The position numbers and the translations under genes were made by a program. A DNA stretch of 64,000 nucleotides, taken from NCBI GenBank assembly GCA_948567375.1, contig OX419762.1:43567034-43631033 (forward strand), read 5' to 3'. This document shows, piece after piece, positions 12,728-23,667 of this stretch. The notes beneath the pieces are model-generated. The model was not told the origin of the DNA. It saw only the letters and a program-made list of their open reading frames with translations, and did not search any database. This stretch comes from Lunularia cruciata. Its lineage: Eukaryota; Streptophyta; Marchantiopsida; Lunulariales; Lunulariaceae. How positions within the stretch are numbered: position 1 is the stretch's first letter; every line of letters begins with the position of its first letter.

Positions 12728-12961
12728 GTGATGACTAAAACTACTGCACCCCAGTCAGAGTCGGAGGGACTGCAGTTGTTGGACTCATTCTACGGTCCCC
12801 CCAAGGTATTATTTATCCGGATAGAGAATTCCATATCTACAGATAGGAAGAGAAGGTTATGCCCCAAACTGAACCTTGCTCTCTATGAGCATCCGGACTC
12901 AGTTAAGGGGAAGGCATTTGAGTTGCTAGAACCAAGGTATGCCAATGACAGTCTTGGATAG
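12728..12961 (+). CDS. Hypothetical short ORF
   Basis: A 77-residue frame of protein-like composition (charged, with YGPPKVLFIRIE and KLNLALYEHPDSVKGKAFELLEPRY). No family is recognised. It could be an exon of a larger gene or a degraded retroelement fragment. No splice sites were convincing. Listed only because its composition stands out from the surrounding intergenic DNA. Confidence 0.15.
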   Translation: MMTKTTAPQSESEGLQLLDSFYGPPKVLFIRIENSISTDRKRRLCPKLNLALYEHPDSVKGKAFELLEPRYANDSLG

Positions 12962-13318
12962 CCTTCGTGATTTGCATGTCGAATCTACATCTGTGGGAAC
13001 CTTAATAAGATTATAAGGACCATCACAATACCGTCGAGCGATATTATATATTTCGTATATATATATATATTCGTAATCCAGGCATTTATTAGCACATCCA
13101 GCAGAATGCGCTGCATTCGCATCCTCGACGAACCAATGGAGCATAAGGTCTGCCTGTTACAGATACAGAGCAAATGAAGCTATAGCATACCTAAATTCCT
13201 CTCTGAATAACAAGTATACACGTTAAGTCCCCGGACCATTTCCTCTTACAACCATAGTCACATGATGCTCAAGTTTGCATTGAAGGTTTAGCCCGGAGAT
13301 AACAGATCGATAAGTCAT

Positions 13319-14722
13319 TTAGTTAGCATGCACCTGAAGTTCATATTTCAGTCGGACACATCGCTCAATCAACCTGTAAGGGAAATATGCTCGGTCCACT
13401 TGGATCGGAAGAATTTCAAGTAAGAAGTTTGCCATTTCATCTCCCATTATCAATCGAGCTTCGTCCGGAACGGTGAAGTGTGGAAATCGATTCACTTGTA
13501 TACGATTTATCCTGTGCCAATTGTATTCCGCTGGGTTGGGGAAACTTATCTGCGGCCCTTCTGGTGGAGCAAACTGCCCATCATTATCGCCTACATGTTC
13601 CTCGTCCGCATCCTCCCAGATTGGAGCGTTAATGTCTGGTATAGTTGCCGGTCGTCCTTCCTCCGCCCATGGCGCAGGGGTTCCTCTCCGCATTACCCTA
13701 TCTCTTACTCCTCGTAGAGCATTGTCCAGTCGTGAGCCATGGTGCGGCTCCAAGGGGAGACCTGGTCCGGCAACCACTCCGACATTTCCTACACCCGGTG
13801 GGAATGCCCAAGGTAGTGCTGGCACACCTGGTGGCAGATGCCAAGGTAGTGCTGGTACATTAGCACCACCTGGAGGTGGCGCTGCTGATGTACTACCGTG
13901 TTCCCAGTTCTCCCCTCTGCCCAGAGCGTCACCCGGACCACCGGCATGTCCACCACGATTAGCCTCTCGCCTCTGCATTCTCACAAAGCCGCGCACTACT
14001 TCCGGCACGCTTCGACCGTTTGAACCACCCGACTCTGTAAAATCATCTATATTGCGAGGAGCCGCCCACGGACCATGTGGTGGATCAAACAGATCGGGGT
14101 TCTCCTCTACACCGTGAAACCACCCACGAAAACCACCCTCGATTCCATGAGGCCAGTTCCCTGAAAGACTTGCCTCGAGCCGCCTACTGGTGTTCTTCAT
14201 ATCATCCAGAATTCCTTCCATGGAGGCCCATTCTCTGACATCCATTTCCGGGACGAGCGCAAGGTCCCCCAATGGAAGAGCGCCGCGCTCATCGTTGACA
14301 CGGCCAGGATGAGCGGGTGGTCGGTTGCCCGGGTGTATGGCTGTCCATGCGCGTTTGCTTGTAACGCTTACCGGGCTCCCTGGCTCGGAGTCGGTGTCGG
14401 GGTCGGGCTGGCCACGCCGCCGGGGACTCGTTCCCACAACAATAATCGGCCGCTGCGCCGCACTAGCGCGCCGGAAGCGTCTGGAGTTTACAGAACGAGG
14501 AGAACCACCACTATCTCCTTGAAGTGAGGGCACATTTACCATACGGCCGGGGCCCGCGTCGGGGTTCCCTTGGGCTTCTTGTGTGTTTACAGAGTTCACG
14601 GGGCGAGATATTGCATCGTAAGGGTACCCGAGCGAAAGGTCTTGTTCTCGTCTGTCCTCCACTTCAGCGGCTTGTGCCACATCAGGTCCTTGCTGCCGAT
14701 TACCACTAGAGCTGATCCGCAC
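13319..14722 (-). CDS. Orphan proline/glycine-rich protein of 467 residues
   Basis: An uninterrupted single-exon frame in a visibly GC-rich island within AT-rich DNA. Residues 1-130 are polar and Ser/Arg/Pro-rich, with basic SPRRRG-type stretches. The middle is Gly/Pro-rich and contains a tandem duplication of the VPALPW-x-x-PPGV unit (around residues 286-307). The last 90 residues are more globular, with aromatic and charged residues (NPAEYNWHRINRIQVNRFPHF) and a helical end (FLLEILPIQVD). There is no signal peptide, membrane segment or known domain. Opposite-strand frames in the same interval are shadows of its GC bias. It could be a lineage-specific host gene or a gag-like or domesticated transposon protein: a disordered Pro/Gly-rich part followed by a compact C-terminus is compatible with either. 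No pol domain lies nearby. Confidence 0.5.
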   Translation of the reverse strand: MRISSSGNRQQGPDVAQAAEVEDRREQDLSLGYPYDAISRPVNSVNTQEAQGNPDAGPGRMVNVPSLQGDSGGSPRSVNSRRFRRASAAQRPIIVVGTSPRRRGQPDPDTDSEPGSPVSVTSKRAWTAIHPGNRPPAHPGRVNDERGALPLGDLALVPEMDVREWASMEGILDDMKNTSRRLEASLSGNWPHGIEGGFRGWFHGVEENPDLFDPPHGPWAAPRNIDDFTESGGSNGRSVPEVVRGFVRMQRREANRGGHAGGPGDALGRGENWEHGSTSAAPPPGGANVPALPWHLPPGVPALPWAFPPGVGNVGVVAGPGLPLEPHHGSRLDNALRGVRDRVMRRGTPAPWAEEGRPATIPDINAPIWEDADEEHVGDNDGQFAPPEGPQISFPNPAEYNWHRINRIQVNRFPHFTVPDEARLIMGDEMANFLLEILPIQVDRAYFPYRLIERCVRLKYELQVHAN

Positions 14723-15347
14723 GCGACATTAGAGGTAGATGAACAAGTGTTTAAGGTAATGCGATGATAGCAGTTGATAAAAGAAGAGTAATATCAACTT
14801 CAGACAGACTAAGCAATCGACTGGAGATATGATTGTCGAAGCAGATCGGAGTAGGGTGTGGCATTGGAAAACCAGACGAGCTGACTTCTAGGCATAGTTG
14901 AACCTCGACCTAGTAGGGCAATCATACGCAACTCTACAAGCAACACTTTTCGGGGTTCACAAGGAACAATGTCTAGTAGTGCATGTCTCGGCGGCTGGGT
15001 AACTAAAATACTGTTGTGCTTCACTGATTATTCTGGAACTTGCATTCAGTTGCTGTATATAAAGTCGATAATCTATTATGAATGATAAATATTGGAGTAC
15101 AACTGAAAATGCAGAGAGACCCACAGAATACGAGTGAGATGGGTTCGCTGCAGCTTCCAGGAACATTAATAAGCAAACTGCTTTCCCTTGAGAATGAAGG
15201 TGGTGTACCGTAAGTGCATGTACTCTCTATCAAGTATCTAATACCTTCCCTCGAAGTTCCTTAAGAGAATTTTCAGCTTAGTTCAGAAGATAGTGGGTTT
15301 CATCAGGAGTTCATGATTGGATACTCGCACTTCCACTTGTTGATCAG

Positions 15348-15593
15348 ATGAACAAAAAGAGTTGGGATCCGTACGATGTTCGAGAGAGGCGCGACGTCCG
15401 AGCTTTGAAGACTGAAAAATCTACTGAAGGTAATAAGCTCTGGACTTACTCTGACATTGCCGCCATTTTGCGGGACACCAAGGAATTTTCTTTCAGACTT
15501 CTTTGCACTGAAGGCGATGAACCTAATCCTCTCTCGATATCATTTTGTCTACCGGAGTCTCATGCTGGCAGACGTCTTTCAAATGTTAAATAG
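15348..15593 (+). CDS. Hypothetical short ORF of 81 residues
   Basis: The frame begins MNKKSWDPYDVRERRDVRAL and continues with a charged, protein-like composition to SHAGRRLSNVK and a stop. I recognise no family. It is an isolated open stretch, perhaps one exon of a gene whose other parts I cannot assemble, or a pseudogene fragment. It lies downstream of, and on the opposite strand to, the orphan ORF. Confidence 0.2.
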   Translation: MNKKSWDPYDVRERRDVRALKTEKSTEGNKLWTYSDIAAILRDTKEFSFRLLCTEGDEPNPLSISFCLPESHAGRRLSNVK

Positions 15594-17285
15594 TGCGAGC
15601 ATGCACAGATGCACGTGACTATACACGGCTAGAAAACACGCCCAAATCTTGAAATGCGGTGGAGACCGCATTAAATCCTTGAACAGATTTAGGTCTACGG
15701 CAACATCATCATTCACTTCGCTGATTTGAACAAATTTAGTTTGTGGAGAGGGGATGAAAAGATCCGAAAGAGCTCTTATCCAGAATATGATCTGTTAACA
15801 GCCTCTCCGTGATCAGAAAGCATTATATCTCGCAAAAGCCTTGACTTTATGCGCAATAACAAGTAATGGACATTGGATGCTTCAATATCTTTAGCGAGAA
15901 TTTGGTTATGTTCATGCCTTGACTCTCAATAAAAATGAAATGGATCAAGTACGCGCACCTTCCCGAGATTGGACTCACCCATAATTCATCCTCATATACG
16001 GAGTTGTAGGGCATTCCTTACCTTTTGAATTATCTGATTCGACTGATTTAGTTAACACGATCCTTCTACCTCAATTTGTTCACCACCGCGTGCAAATTCT
16101 TGATGTAGGTTGAGAATTCCATCAAACCGAAGATATTTTGTATCTGTGTGATCTCTCAAGATCCTTATGAAGGTTTCCTTCTCTAGCGCAGGGCTCCTGC
16201 AATTGTAATCGACCCACAAGCAAGAACTTGACCCATGAGTTCCCATGCCGCAATACAGCCAGTAGATGGACACAACTGCTTTCCACGTTGCGAGACTTCT
16301 CTATTGCATCAATTTTCATAGAAGTGAAACGTCTAATATTCGCTTTGGGATTGAAAGGACGTGACCTTTCAAGTTGTCTTAAATTTCACTACTTCCGGAG
16401 GTTTTTATTCACTGTATTCAAGGATTTGCTCCCTGTTCTACAGAGGCTCTATGTTCGGATTCGGAGCTTGGAGCTTGTTTCAGAACAGGGGCTTCTCTGC
16501 TAGGATATACATACAAGCAGAGTGCAAGCTCGGTTGTCCTGAAGAACTTCCGGAACATCACTCACGGAATTGGAAATGGTTTTGACCTTCATTGAATCTT
16601 CCACAATCCCTCCCTTTAAGTGACCGAATACCAGACTTACTCCAGATTTGACCGAACAGCAAAACCCAAAGTTGCGAATCTAAATCGACTGTGACCTTTC
16701 TTGGTACTCAGAATGGAGATGTGCTTAAAGGAGTAGGGTTCAAACCTTTCATAACTTCTATTCTCCAGAGTTGAAAGATTCACTGCTCACGAATATGAAT
16801 CAAAAGATATACAACTTGGAAGGTGAGAGTCGAGAGAAAATGTCTGCACCAGAACCCCAGAACCATAACCTTGGATTCTGGATCCACCCATTTCTCGCAA
16901 TTCTTGGTTCACCAAATTTTCAGACCCGGAGAAGCTGACCTGGAAGCCAACGGTGGACTGCTGAGCCGATTTCTCGCCTTGTAGACAAATTCCCGATCAA
17001 GGAGTATCGGTGTAGTCCAGTGATAGTGAAATTCTCGTTGATGTTGGTTGTGATCAGATTCACGCTTGTCTTTTTATCGACATTTGGACTCCCTCATTTC
17101 CTTGTCTCACTCTTGATCCTTCCTTCAACCAAAAACAACGGAAATTTCAAAATCGGATGTGAGCAAATAATTTACAAACGGTACGGAAATCTGACATGCA
17201 TCCGATTTGATTTGAAGCTTGATCTGGTCCAGAAGAATTACTTCCTGACATCTCGAGGTTGGTCTATTCATTAGTAATAGTAAAA
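15594..17285. other. Intergenic region, no gene recognised
   Basis: Overlapping short frames at 16052-16319 (-) and 16228-16585 (+) and an 84-residue hydrophobic frame at 17020-17274 (+) have no identifiable domain. The overlap of both strands near 16.2 kb suggests chance frames or a degraded gene. No repeat structure is seen until the LINE tail at 17286. Confidence 0.4.
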
Positions 17286-17382
17286 AGGGAGACCGCTTAG
17301 GAAAAAGGAAGGATGGGAAGACCCATCAAGGCTACCAAAGGAGAGAAAAAATTGGTAACATGGGGCTAAGCCCCAAATGAGA
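17286..17382 (-). repeat. LINE 3' tail fragment, reverse orientation
   Basis: Read on the minus strand, this is the same tail as at 2.5, 48.8 and 57.7 kb: GGGGCTTAGCCCC, a pyrimidine tract, then the conserved 'gatgggtcttcccatcc' block. No coding part remains, so it is a very short 5'-truncated insertion of the same non-LTR family. Confidence 0.7.
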
Positions 17383-18447
17383 AATCTGCCCTTCCCGCAC
17401 CTAAGATATTACAAGTACAGTAATAAGGAAGTAATAATACAGTAATCCACGAGTATTCCAGGGCCGCGATAAATGTGTACTGCAGTTCGATGAAGTGCGG
17501 TGATAGTTGAACGCAGTTTGGAGATAAACTTCCCAGGCACCTTAGTGACTGAGATCACACGGAGATCTATTCGCACAGTTTAAAATGGATATCCTTATAA
17601 ACAAAAAGTTAATACATAATCCCATAAAATACTACTCTAGCTATAATTTCAAACTAATTCATGTTCAAAATCTCTTGTTTTATTATTATTATTATTATTG
17701 TATTATTGGGGAAATGATATGGTATATTATCAGACAAAATATTTGTCTATAATCACATTAATGCTACTCTAACTATAGTTTGAAACTAGCTGATTTTCAT
17801 GATCGATTATTTCATTAGTTGTATCTTTTCTAGGTCTATAGATCACATTATTTTCCTGTATCTACTTCATAATTCTCGTTGAAGTCTATGTGAACTATAT
17901 CTAAATCTAATAAACTATAGTTTGAGAGTAGCTAATCATGTAGTATTTTATATATGATATATAGTAGATAAATGATTCCTAATATCAGTACACAAATAGT
18001 TTATTAACAATTATGAATTATACATAGAACAATGTCTTAATCTTTAGAACTAAAAATAGATAAATCTGGATTCATACTATTTTAAAGAAAGTAAACTTCA
18101 AGATATAGTAGAATAACCTATGAATAAGACAGTTATGGAGGTTAAGTACAGCATACGTACATTAAACTTAGTCAACCTAAGGATATAGCTAAAATTATAG
18201 CTATCAATAGTCAATAGTTATTTATTGACAGTAGTATCTCTAATGCAAAAGAACTGTTTTAGATCATAAACAACATAAGCTTTATATTAGAGAGAACTAC
18301 AATTTATAATATAAAATTTTATATAATATACTATGACAATTTCAATTTGTAATTCAATTCCAAATTCAAAACTTAGTTTTAATTTGTATTGCAAATCAAA
18401 TCAACAAGAATTTCATCTTCGTAGGTATAAAGTTAAGCTCTTCATCT

Positions 18448-18595
18448 ATCAAATTTTGATTTAATAACTATTTGTCTTAATCATGTTTCAAAATTTTCAA
18501 TTTTATATAGGTTTATGATTGATCAAATTTTGATTTAATAACTATTTGTCTTAATCATGTTTCAAAATTTTCAATTTTATATAGGTTTATGATTG
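18448..18595. repeat. Perfect tandem duplication of a 74-bp unit
   Basis: Two copies (18448-18521 and 18522-18595) are identical by eye, starting ATCAAATTTTGATTTAATAA and ending at the TTTATGATTG junction. Perfect identity in otherwise decayed AT-rich DNA indicates a very recent duplication or an assembly artefact. Confidence 0.9.
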
Positions 18596-18967
18596 ATGAT
18601 TTAGTACGCATCATTAACATTACGTAATACATAATCCAAACCAATCAAAAAATCAAAATTATTCATTAATATTAATTTTTATGCAAACTTGAATCTATTT
18701 TTTGATTATCAATTACCTTACATAACATGTTAATTCAGATTGTTAATCGTTCTTATCTTTGTTCATTCTCCCTTCTTTGTTTATTATAGTTAAGATCTTT
18801 AGTTTTCTTAGCTTATTTAATATTAAATCTTATAATATATCTAGAATTCCTAGAATTTATATTTTATATTTTATTCTTATTTATTTATTTATTTCAACTT
18901 GAGACTCTTCTAGTTATTGTCTACAACAAACAAGTAAATTTCAGAGAAAATACACCAAAGATAAAAA

Positions 18968-19092
18968 TATATTTACAAGTTGAAAAACATATTAGCATTT
19001 GCATACATGAAGAAAAACTAGACTTCTATATTACTACAAGTTGCAAAACATATTAGCATTTGTATACATGAAGAAAAACTATACTTCTATAT
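18968..19092. repeat. Tandem duplication with a 61-bp period
   Basis: ACAAGTTG(A/C)AAAACATATTAG starts at 18975 and again at 19036, and the match extends through 'agaaaaacta'. The copies differ at a few bases, so the event is older than the 74-bp duplication next to it. Confidence 0.8.
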
Positions 19093-19327
19093 TTCATTGA
19101 AAAAAATCATAGGAGAATAATCATTGATTGAGGTGCAAGAGCAATAATGTTCAATAGTAAATGAAATTAAAACTCTTTAATAGTTTTAAATCTGATTCAA
19201 ATCTTTCCATTAAAAAGTCATTGAATTGCACATTATTGTAGATGGCATAATGTTAGACAAAAAATTATAATTTTTTTGTACACCAACACCTCTCCATCCT
19301 CATCCTTGCTTCTTTTGGAGGGAAATT

Positions 19328-19970
19328 TTTGGTGCGTATATACAATGCTACATACCACACATTGCTATCAACATCACACACTATAGAAGCACAACTCACA
19401 CATAAGTCACATGGACTCTCAAGTGCCACAATCAATCAATTTTTTTACACAACTCAAATCTTGCTCAATCGGATCAGTACTTGATCTATCACTCCATAAT
19501 CTGCCAACAACTAGGCATTGATTACAATACACCCACTCTAGCTAAAAGAATCCAGGTGATGCTCGCCGGCCTTTGTCCACCATAGCCAGGAACTCAAAGG
19601 CTCAGCATCAAAGAAGTGAGCTCTTTGGAGCTGCACTTCAAAAGTATACCCCCTAGTATCCAACCCTTTTGGTCTTGCTGATGGTACATCCGACGGTGCA
19701 AATGGTGCTAAGTGATGGTGAGGCCCCACTGTGTAGTCAGGACCCCAAACATGAAATTTGACTATCAACAAGTAGTCTATGAGTAACTACCAAAATACTC
19801 TTGACTACCAACACTACTACTCTAGAGTTCAAGCAATCTAGGTGCAATGTTACAAATGGTATGATAATTTTTGTGCATATATACATTGCTACACAACATG
19901 CATTGCTGTCAACATCATAAACTATAGAAGCACAACTCACACATAAGTCATACACAGACTCTCAATTGCC
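19328..19970. repeat. Repeat unit bracketed by ~105-bp direct repeats
   Basis: About 105 bp at 19328-19430 (containing ACTATAGAAGCACAACTCAC) recurs at 19867-19970. Between them, 19441-19867 is a unit that recurs at 45360-45790 with moderate divergence. The arrangement recalls a small LTR-type (TRIM-like) element, but I find no primer-binding site or clear TG...CA ends. It lies downstream of the integrase of element D, so it may include part of that element's 3' end. Confidence 0.55.
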
Positions 19971-20788
19971 CTTGTAGCTGGTGGTTAGGTCCCTCTAACT
20001 CCATATAGCCATCTACTCTATGTATATGGTATACCCTATGGTGGGCAAAAGGTCAAGAGACTGGGTGCTATCGAGACCCATCATTAGTCGCTTATTTGCA
20101 ATCTATATCATATAAAGGATGAACTAGCTATAGGTCAAGTACATCTAGGACATAACCACTATCCTTGAGGAACCACCATGAAGGGAGAAGTCATGCATGC
20201 CATATGTCATCCTCTTGAACACTAACATAGTAGCAGCTCCATCAAAAGAGCCGCATAACATACATCACAAGCCTACACTTACAAATGCCAAGCTTGGGTC
20301 CATAGTACCATCAATGTTTAGGGGGTGGCACAGCACACAATTTCACACATGATCCTTCCAAACAACACCATCATGTCCATCTAAAACAAGGACTCTAGAT
20401 GGAAAAACCTCACGCACTCTTAAGATAATACGGCCTGTAGAAACATCAAGTATCATTGGTGTTATCTATTATAGATATACATAGTCATCTGGATGAAATA
20501 GATGGATTGAGGGTCTATAACATCCTCCTTGAATGGTAGAATAGCGTAAGGTATCCCTATGTTGAGCAATCACTAAGTTCTCAAAGGCCATCGGCATTTG
20601 AAAGATCTATGCATGTTGAGAACATATGCCCATCCATACATTTGGATCATCCAAGTCCAACATTATAGTAGCATCTCAACAAATGGTTGCAAGTAAATTT
20701 GGATCTTGTCCATAGAGTAGAAAGTAAGGAGAGAAGGATGCTAAGGAGACTTGCCGGCTGACTGATAGCCCATGGCCAACCAAGGTAA

Positions 20789-21181
20789 CTAGAGATTCCA
20801 ATCTCCCAAGAGGCCTCTCTGCAAACCATAATTTTGCAATCCTCTCTTCACTGTTTGAACCACTCTCTCTACTAAGCCATCTGCCTCAAGGTGATCTTGA
20901 GAGGTAGTATAATGATCAATCAAAGCTCCGTCACACAAGACCTGAAATTCACCAAAGAACTTTGTACCTTGATCAGTCAAAACCTCAACTGGTGCACCAA
21001 AATGATTGAGAATCCGATCCAAGAACAAGTAAGCCGTCCCTTCATTGGACTTGTCAAGAAGTGCCACCAACTCAATCCACTTGGAAAAGTGCTCCACCAT
21101 CACCAAAATGTACCAATGATATCTCACGATCAATGATAAAGGTCCAACAAAGTCCAAAATCCAATGGTAACCCAATCCCAT
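20789..21181 (-). pseudogene. Integrase core fragment (rve) of element D
   Basis: A 130-residue open stretch with the retroviral-type integrase fold. The three acidic positions of the DDE triad can be read: Asp in LDFVGPL, Asp in LTDQGTKFF and Glu in GLVERVVQ. Integrase inserts the cDNA copy into the host genome. The frame ends near 20789, and homologous sequence continues in another frame into 20.7-20.3 kb, so the gene is frameshifted. Retention of all three catalytic acids contrasts with elements A and C in this window, where the Glu has become Lys. Confidence 0.8.
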
Positions 21182-21240
21182 GATAGGTGTAACTATGGTG
21201 TAGGAACATTAAATGATGCTCTAACTCAATCACAAATCAC

Positions 21241-21441
21241 TCATCTTGCAAAAAATTGCTCCACATTATTTTGCATACCGCACCACCAATAATAACTTTG
21301 GAGTAAGCTATATGTACGCTTTACTCCAAAATGTCCTAGCTCCCCATGAGCATGATGGACTAATTGTGGTATCTGAGATGGAAGTGGTACTACTCTCACT
21401 CTACCATCCTCCCAAACACAAAGAAGTTCTCTGCTCTCCAA
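21241..21441 (-). pseudogene. Integrase zinc-binding (H2C2) fragment of element D
   Basis: The frame contains HAHGELGHFGVKRTYSLLQ followed by YYWWCGM, the histidine half and linker of the HHCC domain that precedes a Ty3/Gypsy integrase core. The Cys half lies beyond a stop just downstream on the minus strand, so the domain is split. It is separated from the core fragment by about 60 bp of stop-containing sequence. Confidence 0.75.
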
Positions 21442-21899
21442 TGTGAATCATCTAGCTCGTTGAAGAACACAATCTCTCTCCTTGGTACCAACTGTGCCAC
21501 CAGCAACACCAATGTGAAGATAATCCATTACTAAGGCATCATCATGAATGTCTCATTAAATTGTACCACTATCTCCACTCTTTGGATATGTGACCTCAAT
21601 AACTCCTCTTGTATAAGTTAAGAGAGATACCACCAAAACCTCAAAAAATATATAGAGAAAGGCAGATGCATGCCAACCTGGCACCATCTCCTCATCTGTC
21701 TCACCATGCCAATGTGCTTTGGTCTGATCTTATTGGCTGGGACATGGGTTTCTACTCAACCCATCTGTATCATGGTTCACCACTCTAGGTCTGCAAATCA
21801 CCATGACATCATACTATTATAAAATCAGAACTCATCATGCAAGCTTCCTTGAAAGCTTGTCGGACTCCATCAACCACTTCAATGGCTGATGATTAGTGA

Positions 21900-22330
21900 T
21901 GAGAGTAAAGGGGTTACCAAATAGGTAACATCAAAAATGTGCTTTTGCCCATATTGCTGCCAAGCACTCTCCCTTATATGAACTATAGTTCACCCTTCCG
22001 TTGAATTGTTGGAACGATTAGCATAGGCCACCACAACTTCCTTCCCCTCATCATCAATATTGGATGAGCATTGCTCCAAGCCCCAACATACTCCAATCAA
22101 TGTAAACCTAAAATGGTCGTCCTCTTATTTTGGTCTCCTCAAAATAGGAGCAAATGTCAACCTCTCCTTGAGCTCTACAAAAGCTCTCTCTTGCTCATCT
22201 CCCCAACACCACTCTTGTGTTGGGGAGCTGGTTGCAAGCTCTATATGTCCTTTAGCAGCATCCCAAGTAGACCAAGGTGTAATCCAAGTAGACCATGCTA
22301 ACCTAGATGGATTCCAAGTAGACCACTCTC
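21900..22330 (-). pseudogene. RT thumb / RNase H-proximal remnant of element D
   Basis: On the minus strand near 22.2 kb a short open run reads DEQERAFVELKERLTFAPIL, the conserved segment between RT and RNase H in Ty3/Gypsy polyproteins. Flanking sequence carries many stops. The plus-strand frames at 22060-22335 are shadows. It confirms the pol order of element D. Confidence 0.65.
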
Positions 22331-22923
22331 CCTAGTAGCAATTGGTTGTGTCCCAAGAATACCCTTTCCGCCCGATCCATCATCCCCAACATGTGTCTAA
22401 ATTGTCTTGATAGGCATAGAGCTCATAAGTGTCCAAGTGGTGATGCTTAACAAGTGCATCCTACATTTCTTTGCTAAGCCAAGGCTCACAATCCATGTCA
22501 AATAATTCAGGTCAATAGCATGACCTAACACCTAACGCTTAGATGCATCTAATACTATTGGAATGGCAATAATACCCGTGCAAAAATCCATTTCATGCTC
22601 TCTCTCATCAACGTTAAGCTCCACCAACTGCTGTGATTGTGAGTTCCAAACTAGTCCAGAACCTCCTTCTCAAAAAGCATGGGAGCCTGGAAACTCATAA
22701 GTGTCAAAAAAGTGGCTCTAGGCTATCCAACTAGGTTCACCATTGCCAGAAGTGACCTATTGGCCACTACCACCATTTGAGATTGATGCCCCATCCAAGA
22801 TGTCATCCATAATGATGTGGTTTAGTTGCTAAATCCTGTCATAAGCACATTATAAAACCTCTCTAGGTAAAAGGTTCATCCACCAAAGATGAAGACTATG
22901 AGCCCGTGATCCTACTTTGGCTA

Positions 22924-23667
22924 TGTAATACTCCATGGACAAGATAACTCTTCAAGAGAGAAAACACAAATTTCACACTCAATCCTTTGATGCCCCAATG
23001 GAGCACCTTCTCTTTATTATATAGCCAAGGAAGATCTCTTCCAAGAAAGCTCTCCCATAAGATTAGGTACATTGATAGGTGACCTATCAGCAAGCTCCAC
23101 CCTTAGATACTTGCTTGGATGGGTGACATGTCGATCATAGTCCTATTTGGTTGGTCAAATAGGTTTTGACCAGAGGGATTTTTTTAGAGAATCTTCTTGT
23201 AGGAATCTCAAAATCACATGGGTGAGATACCATTGGAAAGCTCTTGGTGAGACAAACTAGAGGGGAGGGAAGGCAAGTCTTGCCTTTTCTAGGGGGGAAT
23301 TTGTACATTTTTGAGGCCTAATTCTTCTATTTAGGTCTCCAAAATTGCCTCTAAAGTTTTCAGGTATATTTTGGCTTCTGCCCTATTAGTAGAAGTGATC
23401 TTTTGGTGATACCTCTATCTGGTCTATGTTCTCCATCATGTGTAACATCCTTCCGGATGTTACAACACCAAGTTTCATCTCTAGATCATATGCCTAGCTA
23501 TTGATTCTAAAGTTTCCAAGCATGTTTCAATTTTTGGCCTATTAGTAAAAGTACTATTTTGGTGATACCTCTAGCTTATCTACTAAGTCCATCAAGTATA
23601 ACATCCTTCCAGATGTTACCAAACCAAATTTTATCTCTAGATCATCTATCTAGCTATTGGTATTATA
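22924..23667 (-). mobile_element. Solo LTR of the A family inserted in element D
   Basis: In minus orientation it begins TATAATACCAATAGCTAG (expected TGTAATACC) and ends GGAGTATTACA, which reads on plus as TGTAATACTCC at 22924. Internal landmarks of the family are present: the TATATAATAAAGAGAAGG box and the 'ttggttggtcaaata' segment. The U3 part is the duplicated form, about 744 bp overall. No internal region is attached, so it is a solo LTR. The 5-bp flanks (GGCTA and GGAGG) do not match, so the target duplication has decayed or recombination joined two insertions. Confidence 0.8.

Larger units (their letters stand above)
17560..19325. other. AT-rich island without genes
   Basis: A long stretch dominated by A and T, without open frames. 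It contains a short (ATT)n microsatellite near 17680-17700 and two recent local duplications (listed separately). Nothing resembles an organellar gene. It may be spacer or decayed transposon sequence. Confidence 0.6.

Noticed and set aside
13473..14117. 214-residue plus-strand frame
   Set aside because: Lies wholly antisense to the 467-residue minus ORF and reflects its GC bias; composition shows no domain.
17560..19325. Organellar DNA insert as an explanation for the AT-rich island
   Set aside because: No chloroplast or mitochondrial gene, rRNA or tRNA can be recognised in it.
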